Source: AV40 sp963817335
GTDB taxonomy: Bacteria > Verrucomicrobiota > Verrucomicrobiia > Chthoniobacterales > UBA10450
Assembly (NCBI GenBank): GCA_963817335.1
Contig: CAWFNX010000005.1
Span: 1,054,001-1,118,000 of the forward strand
DNA: 64,000 nt
Reading direction: 5' to 3'
Shown: piece after piece, positions 24,878 to 35,780 of the stretch
How the letters are laid out: each line of letters opens with the position of its first letter
How positions within the stretch are numbered: the first letter of the stretch is position 1
Position numbers and translations under genes: made by a program
Notes under the pieces: model-generated
Seen by the model: the letters and a program-made list of their open reading frames with translations, nothing else
Told to the model about the DNA's origin: nothing
Databases searched by the model: none

Positions 24878-26743
24878 ATGGACGCGGAGCTGGAAAAGTT
24901 GGTCGAATCGGAGAAGCTGACATCGAAAGCGGCTGAAAAGCTCGAGCAGCTGAAGCCGGGCACATTTTGCCTGCATAAGAGTTGGGGATTCGGTCGGGTG
25001 GCAGATTGGAACCTGCTTCTGAATCAGATCCTGATCGATTTCCCCGGTAAAAAAGGCCACGGGATGCAGCTGCAATATGCCGCCGAAAACCTCGCCGTTA
25101 TTCCGTCCCAACATTTTCTCGCCCGTAAGGCGAATGATCTTGCCGCAACCAAGAAACTGGCCAAAGACGACCCCGTCGCCATTGTCAGAAACATTTTGAG
25201 CAGTCTCGACGGGAAAGCCACCGCCCAGCAAATAAGTGACTGGATGGTCCCGGACGTCTTCACTGACGCGGAATGGAAGAAATGGTGGGACTCGGCTCGC
25301 AGACAAATGAAGGCGACCGGTGCTTTTTCGATTCCCGCGAAAAAGTCCGAAGCCGTCCAGCTCCGCGCAGAGGGCGTGTCGCAGGCAGACGAATTGATTG
25401 CGGCGTTCAACCTTGCCCGCCAGCCGAAGCAACAAATCGCCGCTCTGGAGCAAATTTTAAAATTTCAGGAGCAGTTCAAGGAACCCGAAAAACAGTTACA
25501 ACCGATCGTTGCTACAATTGAAAACGTCGCAACTCGAAATCAAAAATTGCACCCCGAGCTGACCTTTGAGCTCGTCCTGCTCCGCGATGACTTATTCGAA
25601 CGTTTTCCCCAACTAAAGACGACCCACATCGGTCTTACCCTGGCGAAGCTGATCGTTGATGAGGAAAAGCGGCTGATCCTGCTCTTGCCGAAATTGTCCG
25701 CGGCGAAGGAAAAGAGAGTTCTTCAAACGTTGCCCGCCGCCCTGGGTGATCGTTGGAGCGCACGCGCTCTCCAATTAATGCAAACGACCCACGGCAGAAT
25801 GGTGGCCCAGATTCCACATGTGTTTCGCGACGCGGGACGACACGCCGAACTTGAGAAAATGCTGGAACGCAGCGTTCGCGAACATTCCGCCACCAGCGAA
25901 ATGCTGGTTTGGCTGTGCATGGAACGCAAAGACTGGCCGGCCTTGATCAACCCCGAGCTGCTCGCTGCGATTTTATCCGCGCTCGAGCGCGAACAGCACT
26001 CCGCTCCAGGCCGCGCCAGTAAATTGCAACGCTGGCTGGTGGACGATCGGCAGCTGATCGCGGACATTTTTGCAAAGGCCGACATCGGTCTTGCCCGTGA
26101 TGCGATGCGGCGGCTCCAATTGAGTCCGTTATTCGATGAGTTAACCAAGCGTTCGCTGCTGGCGCGCCTAGTAAAAGTTTTCCCCGACCTCGAAAGCATG
26201 ATCGCAGGCGCCCAGCCGCAGGAGAAAACAGCGCCGCTTATCGTTTCCTGGAGCAGTCTCGAGAAGCGGAAAGTGGAATACGAAGAGCTGGTGAAGAAAA
26301 AAATTCCGGAGAACACGAAGGAGATTTCGCTTGCGCGTTCGTATGGGGATCTCAGCGAGAATTTCGAATACAAGGCGGCCAAGCAGATGCAGGCCGTGTT
26401 GGTTCGCCGCCGCTCGGAGTTGGAGCGCGATTTGCAGAACGCGCGAGGCACCTCATTCGAGAATTCTGACACCTCCCGCGTTTCCATTGGCACCGTGGTC
26501 ACCGTCCGCGACAAAGGTTCGAAGAAAGAGGAGACCTACACTATCCTTGGCGCATGGGACGGCGATCCGGACCGGCACATCATCTCTTATCAAACCGCCA
26601 TTGGCCAGGCCTTGCTCGGCAAGAAAGCCGGAGAAGCCGCGACCCTGCCGAATGGCGAAGTCGAAATCGTTTCAATCGAGGCGGCGCCAGTCGACAAGCC
26701 AGCGCTCGAGCCGGTGAGCGAGACCGAACCGGTTTCAGCTTAG
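24878..26743 (+). CDS. greA: GreA-type elongation factor with long N-terminal extension
   Basis: 621 aa, four times a normal GreA. The C-terminal 150 residues are a full GreA: an antiparallel coiled coil whose tip ARSYGDLSENFEYKAAKQ keeps the Asp and Glu that let Gre factors stimulate RNA cleavage in the polymerase channel, then the FKBP-like domain (VSIGTVVTVRDKGS, ISYQTAIGQALLGKKAGEAA). The N-terminal 60 residues form a small beta domain (GTFCLHKSWGFGRVADW), and residues 100-440 are mostly helical with repeat character. Chlamydial GreA has a similar long N-terminal part, which points to a PVC-wide form. The role of the extension is unknown. Confidence 0.9.
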   Translation: MDAELEKLVESEKLTSKAAEKLEQLKPGTFCLHKSWGFGRVADWNLLLNQILIDFPGKKGHGMQLQYAAENLAVIPSQHFLARKANDLAATKKLAKDDPVAIVRNILSSLDGKATAQQISDWMVPDVFTDAEWKKWWDSARRQMKATGAFSIPAKKSEAVQLRAEGVSQADELIAAFNLARQPKQQIAALEQILKFQEQFKEPEKQLQPIVATIENVATRNQKLHPELTFELVLLRDDLFERFPQLKTTHIGLTLAKLIVDEEKRLILLLPKLSAAKEKRVLQTLPAALGDRWSARALQLMQTTHGRMVAQIPHVFRDAGRHAELEKMLERSVREHSATSEMLVWLCMERKDWPALINPELLAAILSALEREQHSAPGRASKLQRWLVDDRQLIADIFAKADIGLARDAMRRLQLSPLFDELTKRSLLARLVKVFPDLESMIAGAQPQEKTAPLIVSWSSLEKRKVEYEELVKKKIPENTKEISLARSYGDLSENFEYKAAKQMQAVLVRRRSELERDLQNARGTSFENSDTSRVSIGTVVTVRDKGSKKEETYTILGAWDGDPDRHIISYQTAIGQALLGKKAGEAATLPNGEVEIVSIEAAPVDKPALEPVSETEPVSA

Positions 26744-26813
26744 GCAGCATTAACAAGATTCCCGGATTTGGGTCTCGTAAAAATCGGGCAAATCCTGTCT
26801 AGTTAGTTTTCTC

Positions 26814-27233
26814 ATGCAAACGCGCATTCATCATCTTGCAGTTTGGATTTTGGTTATCATTCATCAAGCTGTTGGCTTTGGGTGGTATGCGATTCTTGGC
26901 AACACCTGGCTGAATCTTCATGCCCGCGAGATGACTGACATCGAGCGGACACACAACGTTGGCGCTTACGTGTTCGCCGTGATCGCAGCGATCATCGTGA
27001 ATTATGCGTTGGCCTGGTTGCTTAGCCGGATGCACGCGCACACGGCAGTTGCCGGTTTGCGGATCGCCTTGTTCTGCTGGTTTAGCTTTTTGTTTACTGA
27101 ATTCGCAACGATCGCCCTCTTTTCAGCGTTCGAAACGAATCCGTGGCCGCTGGTCTTGATTGATATGGGACGTCCCTTGGTCGCCTGGTCGATCAGCGGT
27201 CTTGTTCTGGGTGCCTGGCGTAAATCGGTCTGA
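26814..27233 (+). CDS. DUF1761-family membrane protein
   Basis: 139 aa with four membrane helices. The N-terminus LAVWILVIIHQAVGFGWYAI, followed after a short loop by NTWLNLHAREMTD, and the second helix pair starting IVNYALAWLLSRM are the pattern of the DUF1761 family. No function is known for it. It stands alone between greA (70 bases upstream) and a bidirectional terminator. Confidence 0.85.
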   Translation: MQTRIHHLAVWILVIIHQAVGFGWYAILGNTWLNLHAREMTDIERTHNVGAYVFAVIAAIIVNYALAWLLSRMHAHTAVAGLRIALFCWFSFLFTEFATIALFSAFETNPWPLVLIDMGRPLVAWSISGLVLGAWRKSV

Positions 27234-27311
27234 GCGGTCTCGACTGGTGGAACGCGACCTCCGGGCGCGTTAATGTCAACTGTCATCGCGTTCGGAGATC
27301 GCGATCTACCC

Positions 27312-27351
27312 AAAAAATCGCCGAACACGTGTTCACGTGTCCGGCGATTTT
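27312..27351. terminator. Bidirectional intrinsic terminator
   Basis: AAAATCGCCG-AACACGT / ACGTGT-CCGGCGATTTT forms a stem of about 17 bp with A-runs on the left and T-runs on the right. It can stop transcription from both the DUF1761 gene (+) and the convergent small secreted protein gene (-), whose stop is 17 bases away. Confidence 0.85.
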
Positions 27352-27367
27352 GAATTATGGATTCAGA

Positions 27368-27697
27368 TTACTTCTTCGGTGAAGCAGCCGGACTGGCGGC
27401 AGTCTTCGCTTCCTTCTTGGCGCCCTTTTCCGCCTTGGCCGCCTTCACTTCAATATTCGTGGCGGTCATCGAGTAGTGAATTGTTACTTTGTCGCCGACC
27501 TTGGGTTCGGCGCTGGCCTTCGTGCTCGAGTCACGCGCCAATTCCCAGCGATCTTTGCCTTTTTGCACTGCGATCATCGAACTGGTCACCTCGAGCACGG
27601 GCCCGGTGACTTGATAATCTTTGGCTTCCGCCGCGAAAGCCGCGCTACTAAATGCGAAAGCAACTGCTGCTGCCAAACTGCATAGGGTAATTTTCAT
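27368..27697 (-). CDS. Small secreted protein, paralog of 27767-28039
   Basis: 109 aa. The signal peptide (LCSLAAAVAFAFSSAAFA) is followed by a small beta-rich domain: YQVTGPVLEVTSSMIAVQKG then KDRWELARDSSTKASAEPKV and GDKVTIHYSMTATNIEVKA. The C-terminus is a Lys/Ala/Glu-rich tail ending AASPKK. The pattern V-x-G-x-V-x(6)-I-x-V-x-K-G-K-D-x-W-x(2)-x-R-D is shared with the neighbouring gene, so the two are tandem paralogs. The fold resembles small OB-like periplasmic domains, but no family name is certain. Confidence 0.8.
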   Translation of the reverse strand: MKITLCSLAAAVAFAFSSAAFAAEAKDYQVTGPVLEVTSSMIAVQKGKDRWELARDSSTKASAEPKVGDKVTIHYSMTATNIEVKAAKAEKGAKKEAKTAASPAASPKK

Positions 27698-27766
27698 AGT
27701 GCATGATTAGACCGCCCCGATGGCGTTCTATTCAAGCACCTTTTGAAAAGGATTATTCGGCGACGA

Positions 27767-28039
27767 CTATTCCTTCTTCTGCGCGTCGCCGGATACTACC
27801 TTCTGCACATCGGCCGATAGGCACTGCACGGTCACCGTGTTTCCCACGGCCAGAGTGCCACTTGTTACGGTCGTTGTGGAGTCTCTCTTTATTTGCCAGG
27901 TATCCTTGCCGCTGGTCATCGTGATCTGGGCGTCGGTCAATGCCGATACGTTCCCGGTGACTTGTACTGTTTGCCCGAATGCGGCATTTCCAAACAGCAA
28001 AGCCGCGACAATTATAGCCATCAAGTTCTTGAGGTTCAT
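27767..28039 (-). CDS. Small secreted protein, paralog of 27368-27697
   Basis: 90 aa from the ATG at 28039. The longer open frame upstream runs antisense into the ferritin region and gives no plausible start. The signal peptide (LMAIIVAALLFGNAAFG) is followed by QVTGNVSALTDAQITMTSGK, DTWQIKRDSTTTVTSG and GNTVTVQCLSADVQKV. This repeats the domain pattern of the adjacent gene (GKD-W, RDS-T, VG-VT) but lacks its Lys-rich tail. Both genes point the same way with 69 bases between them. The role is unknown; the periplasm is the likely place. Confidence 0.78.
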   Translation of the reverse strand: MNLKNLMAIIVAALLFGNAAFGQTVQVTGNVSALTDAQITMTSGKDTWQIKRDSTTTVTSGTLAVGNTVTVQCLSADVQKVVSGDAQKKE

Positions 28040-28083
28040 GCGGCTATTGAATGCCCGTCCCGATCCTACAAGCAAGCCTTTTG

Positions 28084-28596
28084 TTAGGCCTTTGGCGGTT
28101 CCGGCATCGTCCTGATCCCAACCCGCGCGAGATATTCGTCGGCCTGCAAGAGATCTGGCCCGGCGCGCTCGATGATCTTGAGCAAATTGTCCATCGACGA
28201 AACTTCCTCCAGCTGCTCGGTCAGAAACCATTGAAGAAAATTGATCGTGATGTGGTCGTTCTGTTTCTTGGCCAGATCGACCAGCGCGTTAATCTGCTTG
28301 GTCACGTGAATTTCCTGGTCGAGTGACAATTTCACCGCGTCGCGCGGAGTCTTGAATTTCGACTTCGGGGCATCGATCGCGGGGATCTCAACGCATCCGC
28401 CGGCATCGACCACGTACTTGATGAACCGCAACGCGTGACCTTTTTCCTCCTCCGCCTGATTGAAGAAATGCTGCGACAGCTGCGGCAACGCCTCGGTCGC
28501 GAAATAGGCCGCGATCGCATAATATTGGAGCTCCGCACTAAACTCGTAACCAATTTGTTCGTTGATCGCGTCGATGACCTTATGGCTGGTTAACAT
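28084..28596 (-). CDS. ftnA: Ferritin
   Basis: 170 aa non-heme ferritin that stores iron as ferric mineral in a 24-subunit shell. The four-helix bundle carries the ferroxidase ligands: Glu in NEQIGYEFSAELQYYAIAAY, the Glu and His of FNQAEEEKGHALRFIKYV, and the Glu/Gln of the third helix (FLQWFLTEQLEEVSSMDNLL). The length and the short C-terminal helix match FtnA rather than bacterioferritin; no heme-ligand Met is evident. It is a single gene with a start 44 bases before a gap shared with the divergent response regulator. Confidence 0.95.
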   Translation of the reverse strand: MLTSHKVIDAINEQIGYEFSAELQYYAIAAYFATEALPQLSQHFFNQAEEEKGHALRFIKYVVDAGGCVEIPAIDAPKSKFKTPRDAVKLSLDQEIHVTKQINALVDLAKKQNDHITINFLQWFLTEQLEEVSSMDNLLKIIERAGPDLLQADEYLARVGIRTMPEPPKA

Positions 28597-28724
28597 AATG
28601 ACAGCTTACCGCGGATTAGGCGGTTGCAAACGGACAGAAATTTTGTGCCCCGAACGTGCTGAAAGGCGGACGCGGCGCAACCTATGCTATTAGTGCGGTC
28701 GCCTCTTATGCCCTACGTCCAGTG

Positions 28725-29108
28725 ATGAAAAAGAAAACTCGAATTCTTGCTGTGGACGACGAGCCGGTGATCGGCGCATCAATCGCCTATAATTTGGAAG
28801 CCCCGCATCGGAAGGTAGCAGTGGCGCCGAACGGCCGAGAGGCGTTGAACCTGGCTGCGAAGCAGAAATTTGATGTGGTCATTACCGACCACCGTATGCC
28901 GGAGACCGGCGGATTGGAGTTGGTCCGCGCGCTTCGGAAACGCAAATACAAAGGAAAGATTGTTGTCTTGTCCGGCCACCTTTCGCCGGAAAATATTGGG
29001 GTCTACGAAGAGTTGGAAATCGACGAAGTGATCAGCAAGCCGTGCATCATGGCGGAACTGCGTGAGGTCGTAGCCGATTTGGAAGAGGACCTTTCGTTAG
29101 GTCTATAA
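28725..29108 (+). CDS. Single-domain response regulator (CheY-like)
   Basis: 127 aa from the ATG at 28725; the upstream frame is not conserved-looking. It is a receiver domain only: acidic pair in RILAVDDEPVIGASIAYNL, phospho-acceptor Asp in KFDVVITDHRMPETGGLEL, Ser in place of Thr in KIVVLSGHLSPENIG, and the conserved Lys in VISKPCIMAEL. With no output domain it must act by protein contact. No histidine kinase is nearby. Confidence 0.9.
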   Translation: MKKKTRILAVDDEPVIGASIAYNLEAPHRKVAVAPNGREALNLAAKQKFDVVITDHRMPETGGLELVRALRKRKYKGKIVVLSGHLSPENIGVYEELEIDEVISKPCIMAELREVVADLEEDLSLGL

Positions 29109-29250
29109 CGAAGACAGTTGATCGTTGAGAGGTTTAGCGACGTCCCACCGATTCGCAAACTCTCCTTTGGTCACCGGCTACCCTCGCCGGTTTGACTGTC
29201 TATCCGACGGGCCTCGCGGCACGTCGTATTCTCTGCTCGAGTAAACGACC

Positions 29251-29294
29251 CCCCAAAAAAGCAAAAACCCCGATGAGATAAACTCACCGGGGTC
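29251..29294 (-). terminator. rRNA operon terminator
   Basis: On the minus strand CCCCGGTGAG-TTTAT-CTCATCGGGG is followed by TTTTTGCTTTTTTGG. It lies six bases past the 3' end of 5S rRNA, so it ends the 23S-5S transcript. It is a near-perfect 10-bp GC-rich stem. Confidence 0.93.
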
Positions 29295-29299
29295 TTAGT

Positions 29300-29414
29300 T
29301 CTGGCGACGTCCTACTCTCGCACGGCCTATCGCCGTACTACCATCGGGGCTGCAGCGTTTCACTGCCGTGTTCGGAATGGGAACGGGTGGGACCACTGCG
29401 CTAGTGTCACCAGA
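29300..29414 (-). rRNA. rrf: 5S ribosomal RNA
   Basis: On the minus strand the sequence starts CTGGTGACACTAGCGCAGTG and ends with the typical TAGTACGGCGATAGGCCGTG and GAGAGTAGGACGTCGCCAG. The two ends pair to form helix I. About 115 nt, normal length. It follows 23S after a spacer of about 295 bases that holds two copies of AGTTGATGGTTGAGAG. Confidence 0.94.
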
Positions 29415-29708
29415 AAAGAGAGTTGATGGTTGAGAGCGTAAAGCTCCGTGGGAGCCACGCTCCTTTACGGAGTTGATGGTTGAGAGCCATCAACGGCCGA
29501 TCACCGCTCATTTCTGGCGATTCGCGTTTTGGATTTCAAAGAACTATCAACAATCAACTAACGACTATCGACCAGTCGTTCTGATTCGCTGATATCTACA
29601 TACAGAGTTTGGGAACACGCACTTTAAGGCTTCGTTTTGTTTTGAGATCTTTTGGTCTCTCCTGTTTGCCGCCCGGCACCTGCCGGACGGGTTAACAGAA
29701 AAGTAAAA
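29415..29708 (-). other. 23S-5S spacer with GTTGATGGTTGAGAG repeats
   Basis: There are no genes here. It contains two direct copies of AGTTGATGGTTGAGAG (near 29419 and 29471). The second forms a perfect 8-bp hairpin (GTTGATGG / CCATCAAC). Another imperfect hairpin is built from GTAAAGCTCCGTGG and CCACGCTCCTTTAC. The same GTTGA-type units occur in several other gaps of the window. The segment next to 23S (CTGTTAACCCG on the minus strand) can pair with the 23S leader as a processing stem. Confidence 0.6.
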
Positions 29709-32722
<3,014 letters not shown>

Positions 32723-33065
32723 AATCTGTTCAGTCCCGCTTGGCGGGACCGAGATTTGTATGATAACTGAAACTCTCCAGCTGAAGATCTTATCCTTCAG
32801 CCGTTTTTGATTTCAGACTCAGCTCTTAAAGTTGTACTTTCTTACTACCCTGTATGTAGATGTCAAAGAACCAGCATTCACGTACACTTCAGACCACAAA
32901 AAAACCCAATCTCGTGCCCGATCTTTTCCGCCTTCGGTCCGAGCCGGACTGGCCCTAACGCTACGGCGGGATAAACCGGGACAAAATTGAGTCCAATTTG
33001 CAGTCCCAAATGTACGTAGAACGAACTCCCACTTAGAGGAGTTCCCGCTGTCCAGCGGGGTGACC
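32723..33065 (-). other. 23S rRNA leader with boxA-like antitermination site
   Basis: This is the transcribed leader between the promoter and 23S. It holds TGGTTCTTTGACA (32861-32873 on the minus strand), close to the boxA consensus bound by NusB-S10, and a hairpin GTCCCGC-TTG-GCGGGAC (about 32738-32754). The stretch next to 23S pairs with the 3' flank (GATCAAGC with GCTTGATC, GAACAG with CTGTT), which would form the RNase III processing stem. No 16S and no tRNA are present. Confidence 0.7.
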
Positions 33066-33109
33066 AAATTAGCCCAATTTTCCTGGGCGTCAACATCTCC
33101 GCACGTCAA
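33066..33109 (-). promoter_or_regulatory. Predicted promoter of the 23S-5S rRNA operon
   Basis: On the minus strand TTGACG (33088-33093), 16 bases, then TAATTT (33066-33071). A second TTGACG lies just upstream (33104-33109), preceded by the A/T-rich AATTTAGTAAAAAA, which could act as an UP element. The strength and position fit a stand-alone rRNA promoter. Confidence 0.6.
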
Positions 33110-33215
33110 TTTTTTACTAAATTTCGCAGCCTGTTATCATGTTTCCGTCGAGGCACTTGCGGCTGGAGATTTGTTTGGAGCTTGGGATTTGGAAATTGGT
33201 GATTAGGTTGCTGCC

Positions 33216-33968
33216 ATGCTGCAACGCAACGATGGCCGCGCCCCGGATCAAATTCGCCCGATCAATTTCGAATTGAACATCGCGCCGCACGCGACCGGGT
33301 CCGTTTTGGTGGCAATGGGCAACACCCGGGTGATTTGTGGGGTAACGGTTGAAGAAACGGTTCCGCGTTGGATGAAAGAACAGAGCGTGACCGGGGGTTG
33401 GCTGACCTCCGAATATTCGATGCTGCCGTACTCGACTTCGACGCGCAAGCCTCGCGATATTTCCAAAGGCCGGCTGGACGGTCGCAGCACCGAGATCCAG
33501 CGACTAATCGGCAGATCGCTTCGGGGCGTAGTGGATCTTGAAAAGCTTGGACCCCGAACGATGTGGATCGACTGTGATGTTCTTCAAGCCGATGGCGGAA
33601 CGCGGACGGCAGCGATTACCGGTGCGAGTCTGGCAGTCGCTCTAGCCTGCAGAAAAATAGCGAAAGACAAGAAAGTCGACGCGCCGCCGATCAAGAAACT
33701 GGTTGCGGCTGTCAGCGCTGGAATTCTCGAGGGCCAGCCTATTGTCGATCTTAATTATGAGGAGGACAAAGCGGTCACGGTCGATTTCAATCTGGTCGCG
33801 ACCGAGGACGGCGATTTCGTCGAAGTGCAGGGTTCAGGCGAAGAGTCGACCTTCACCGAGCATGAGCTCGATCAAATGATGACCCTGGCACGAAAAGGGA
33901 TCGCGGATTTGATTGCCGCGCAGCGCGCGGTGCTGGCCCGGATCATGGTTTCGCCGCCGGCCAGCTAG
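33216..33968 (+). CDS. rph: Ribonuclease PH
   Basis: 250 aa. This phosphorolytic 3'-5' exonuclease trims tRNA precursors. The start NDGRAPDQIRPINFELNIAP and the phosphate-binding region with RDISKGRLDGRSTEIQRLIG (two key Arg) are clear, followed by TMWIDCDVLQADGGTRTAAI and the acidic DLNYEEDKAVTVDFNLV metal site. FVEVQGSGEESTFTEHELDQ closes the core. The length is slightly above E. coli RNase PH. It is divergent from the rRNA promoter. Confidence 0.97.
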   Translation: MLQRNDGRAPDQIRPINFELNIAPHATGSVLVAMGNTRVICGVTVEETVPRWMKEQSVTGGWLTSEYSMLPYSTSTRKPRDISKGRLDGRSTEIQRLIGRSLRGVVDLEKLGPRTMWIDCDVLQADGGTRTAAITGASLAVALACRKIAKDKKVDAPPIKKLVAAVSAGILEGQPIVDLNYEEDKAVTVDFNLVATEDGDFVEVQGSGEESTFTEHELDQMMTLARKGIADLIAAQRAVLARIMVSPPAS

Positions 33969-34064
33969 TTGATAATTGATCGGACGCCCGCCCGCCACGG
34001 CGGGACAAGCTTTAGTTGAGAGTTGGCACCTTCTGCGCTAACAAGCCGCAGGCTCGAATCGATA

Positions 34065-35078
34065 ATGAAGAAAGCGCTTATCACCGGAATAACCGGGCAG
34101 GACGGAAGTTATCTGGCCGATCTCTTGCTCGAGAAGGACTACGAGGTGCACGGAATCATCCGGCGGGCGAGCACATTCAACACCTCGCGGATCGATCATC
34201 TTTACGCCGATCCGCACATCAATGGCGTCCGAATGTTTCTTCATTACGGGGATCTGAGTGACTCGGTGAACTTGGTGAAGTTGCTCTACGATTTGAAGCC
34301 GGACGAAATTTATCACCTGGCCGCGCAAAGCCACGTGCGGGTGAGTTTCGATATTCCGGAATACACTTCGGACGTTACCGGTGTCGGCACCATCCGAATC
34401 TTGGAAGCGATCCGCGAGGTCGGATTGCGTTCGCGTTTTTATCAGGCATCGAGCAGCGAAATGTTCGGTAAAGCGCAAACCGTCCCCCAAAGTGAGAAGA
34501 CTCCGTTCTGGCCGCGCAGTCCTTACGGCGTCTCAAAAGTTTTTGCCTACTGGGCGACGGTGAATTACCGCGAAAGCTACGGGCTGCATGCGAGCAACGG
34601 GATCCTTTTCAACCATGAAAGCCCGCGCCGCGGCGAAACATTTGTGACTAGAAAGATCACGCGCGCGGTGGCGGCGATCAAACAGGGACTGCAAAAGGAA
34701 CTGTTCCTCGGAAACCTGGAGGCGAAACGGGACTGGGGTTACGCGCCGGAGTACGTGGAGGCGATGTGGCTGATGTTGCAGCACGATAGCGCGGACGACT
34801 TTGTGATTGCCACTGGCGAAACGCATACCGTTCGGGAATTTGCCGAGACCGCGTTTGCGTGTGTCGATCTTGATTGGAAGAAATTCGTGAAACATGATCC
34901 GCGTTACGAGCGGCCGGCCGAAGTCGATCTCCTGATCGGCGATTCAACCAAGGCGAAAAAGATTCTGGGCTGGGAACCCAAGGTGCGGTTCAAGGATCTG
35001 GTGCGCATCATGGTGGATGCGGACATGGCATTGCTCTCGCGGGAAATGCCGCGCAAACAGCTGGGGAAATTGCCTTGA
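34065..35078 (+). CDS. gmd: GDP-mannose 4,6-dehydratase
   Basis: 337 aa from the ATG at 34065; the first 14 residues of the longer frame do not fit the family. This short-chain dehydrogenase converts GDP-mannose to GDP-4-keto-6-deoxymannose, the precursor of GDP-fucose and GDP-rhamnose. NADP-binding GITGQDGSYLADLLLEK, IIRRASTFNTSRIDHLY, the YHLAAQSHVRVSFD loop, SSSEMFGK and the catalytic Tyr-Lys in SPYGVSKVFAYWATVNYRES are all present, plus NHESPRRGETFVTRKITRAV. No fcl or rmd follows, so the second step must be encoded elsewhere. Confidence 0.96.
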   Translation: MKKALITGITGQDGSYLADLLLEKDYEVHGIIRRASTFNTSRIDHLYADPHINGVRMFLHYGDLSDSVNLVKLLYDLKPDEIYHLAAQSHVRVSFDIPEYTSDVTGVGTIRILEAIREVGLRSRFYQASSSEMFGKAQTVPQSEKTPFWPRSPYGVSKVFAYWATVNYRESYGLHASNGILFNHESPRRGETFVTRKITRAVAAIKQGLQKELFLGNLEAKRDWGYAPEYVEAMWLMLQHDSADDFVIATGETHTVREFAETAFACVDLDWKKFVKHDPRYERPAEVDLLIGDSTKAKKILGWEPKVRFKDLVRIMVDADMALLSREMPRKQLGKLP

Positions 35079-35080
35079 TA

Positions 35081-35134
35081 TTGTAGAGGCGCGTGTCCTC
35101 ACGCGCTTGCGGCTGAAGACAGCCGCCCCTACAA
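35081..35134. repeat. Intergenic palindromic repeat, TTGTAG...CTACAA type
   Basis: Outer ends TTGTAGAGGCG and CGCCCCTACAA pair with each other and enclose two hairpins (GCGCGTG/CACGCGC and GCGGCT/AGCCGC). It lies between gmd and the convergent transpeptidase gene and may also act as a terminator. It belongs with similar elements at 42819, 45670, 48875 and 62679. Confidence 0.7.
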
Positions 35135-35137
35135 CAT

Positions 35138-35780
35138 CTACCGAATGACCCCGATGGCGTGGTTCGTCTCCGCCATCTGCGTAGCTGAACTAAGTTCCGG
35201 AATTACCGCGGTCAGCGGCGAATCGATGATCGACACCTCCGCGCCTGGACCGACCTGGCTGTAAAGATTAATGATGTCGACCGAACGCATGCGAATGCAG
35301 CCGTAGCTCGCCGGCCGGCCGATGTTTCGCTCTTCCGGCGTGCCGTGAATGTAAATGTCGCGACCAAATGCGTTCGCGATTCTGCGCTTCGCGGCCGCGC
35401 AACCAGATGATTCGCGTCACAATCGGATCGCGTCCCGGCGCATTGACCGCAACGACTTCGCCGGTCCGGCGGCGATCTTTGAAAACGGTTCCGGCCGGCG
35501 CGCCGTCGCCGATTTTGTTCGCGATTTCGAGTTCGCCGAGCGGCGTTCCAAAACTTCCGGGCCGATCGCCCAATCCAAATTTGGAGGTCGAAATCGGATA
35601 GGTGGCGACGAGATTTCCTTTTTCGAGAAGCGCCAGCTTCTGGTCGTGAACGCTGACGACGATGTGATGCTCGGTGTCCCGCGGCGCGGCGCAGGAAGCG
35701 AGAAGAATTGCGAACGCGGCAATGAAAAGGAACCGCGCGACGATGTCGATCTTTCCCGAAAAAATCTTACCCACGATCAA
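35138..35780 (-). CDS. L,D-transpeptidase lipoprotein, frameshifted
   Basis: Two frames make one ErfK/YbiS/YnhG protein that cross-links peptidoglycan. The first (from 35780) has a lipoprotein signal with lipobox LLASC, then HHIVVSVHDQKLALLEKGN and FGLGDRPGSFGTPLGELEIA. Near 35375 the frame breaks. The other frame then gives RDIYIHGTPEERNIGRPASY followed by GCIRM, the catalytic His and Cys, and ends at 35138. Removing one base near 35375 restores the protein. As assembled, the product would lack its active site. It overlaps tatD by 14 bases and is the last gene of the coaD operon. Confidence 0.82.

Noticed and set aside
32768..32779. GGAGAGTTTCAG in the 23S leader as leftover of a 16S 5' end
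   Set aside because: Only eight bases agree with the 16S start (AGAGTTT), and the rest does not.
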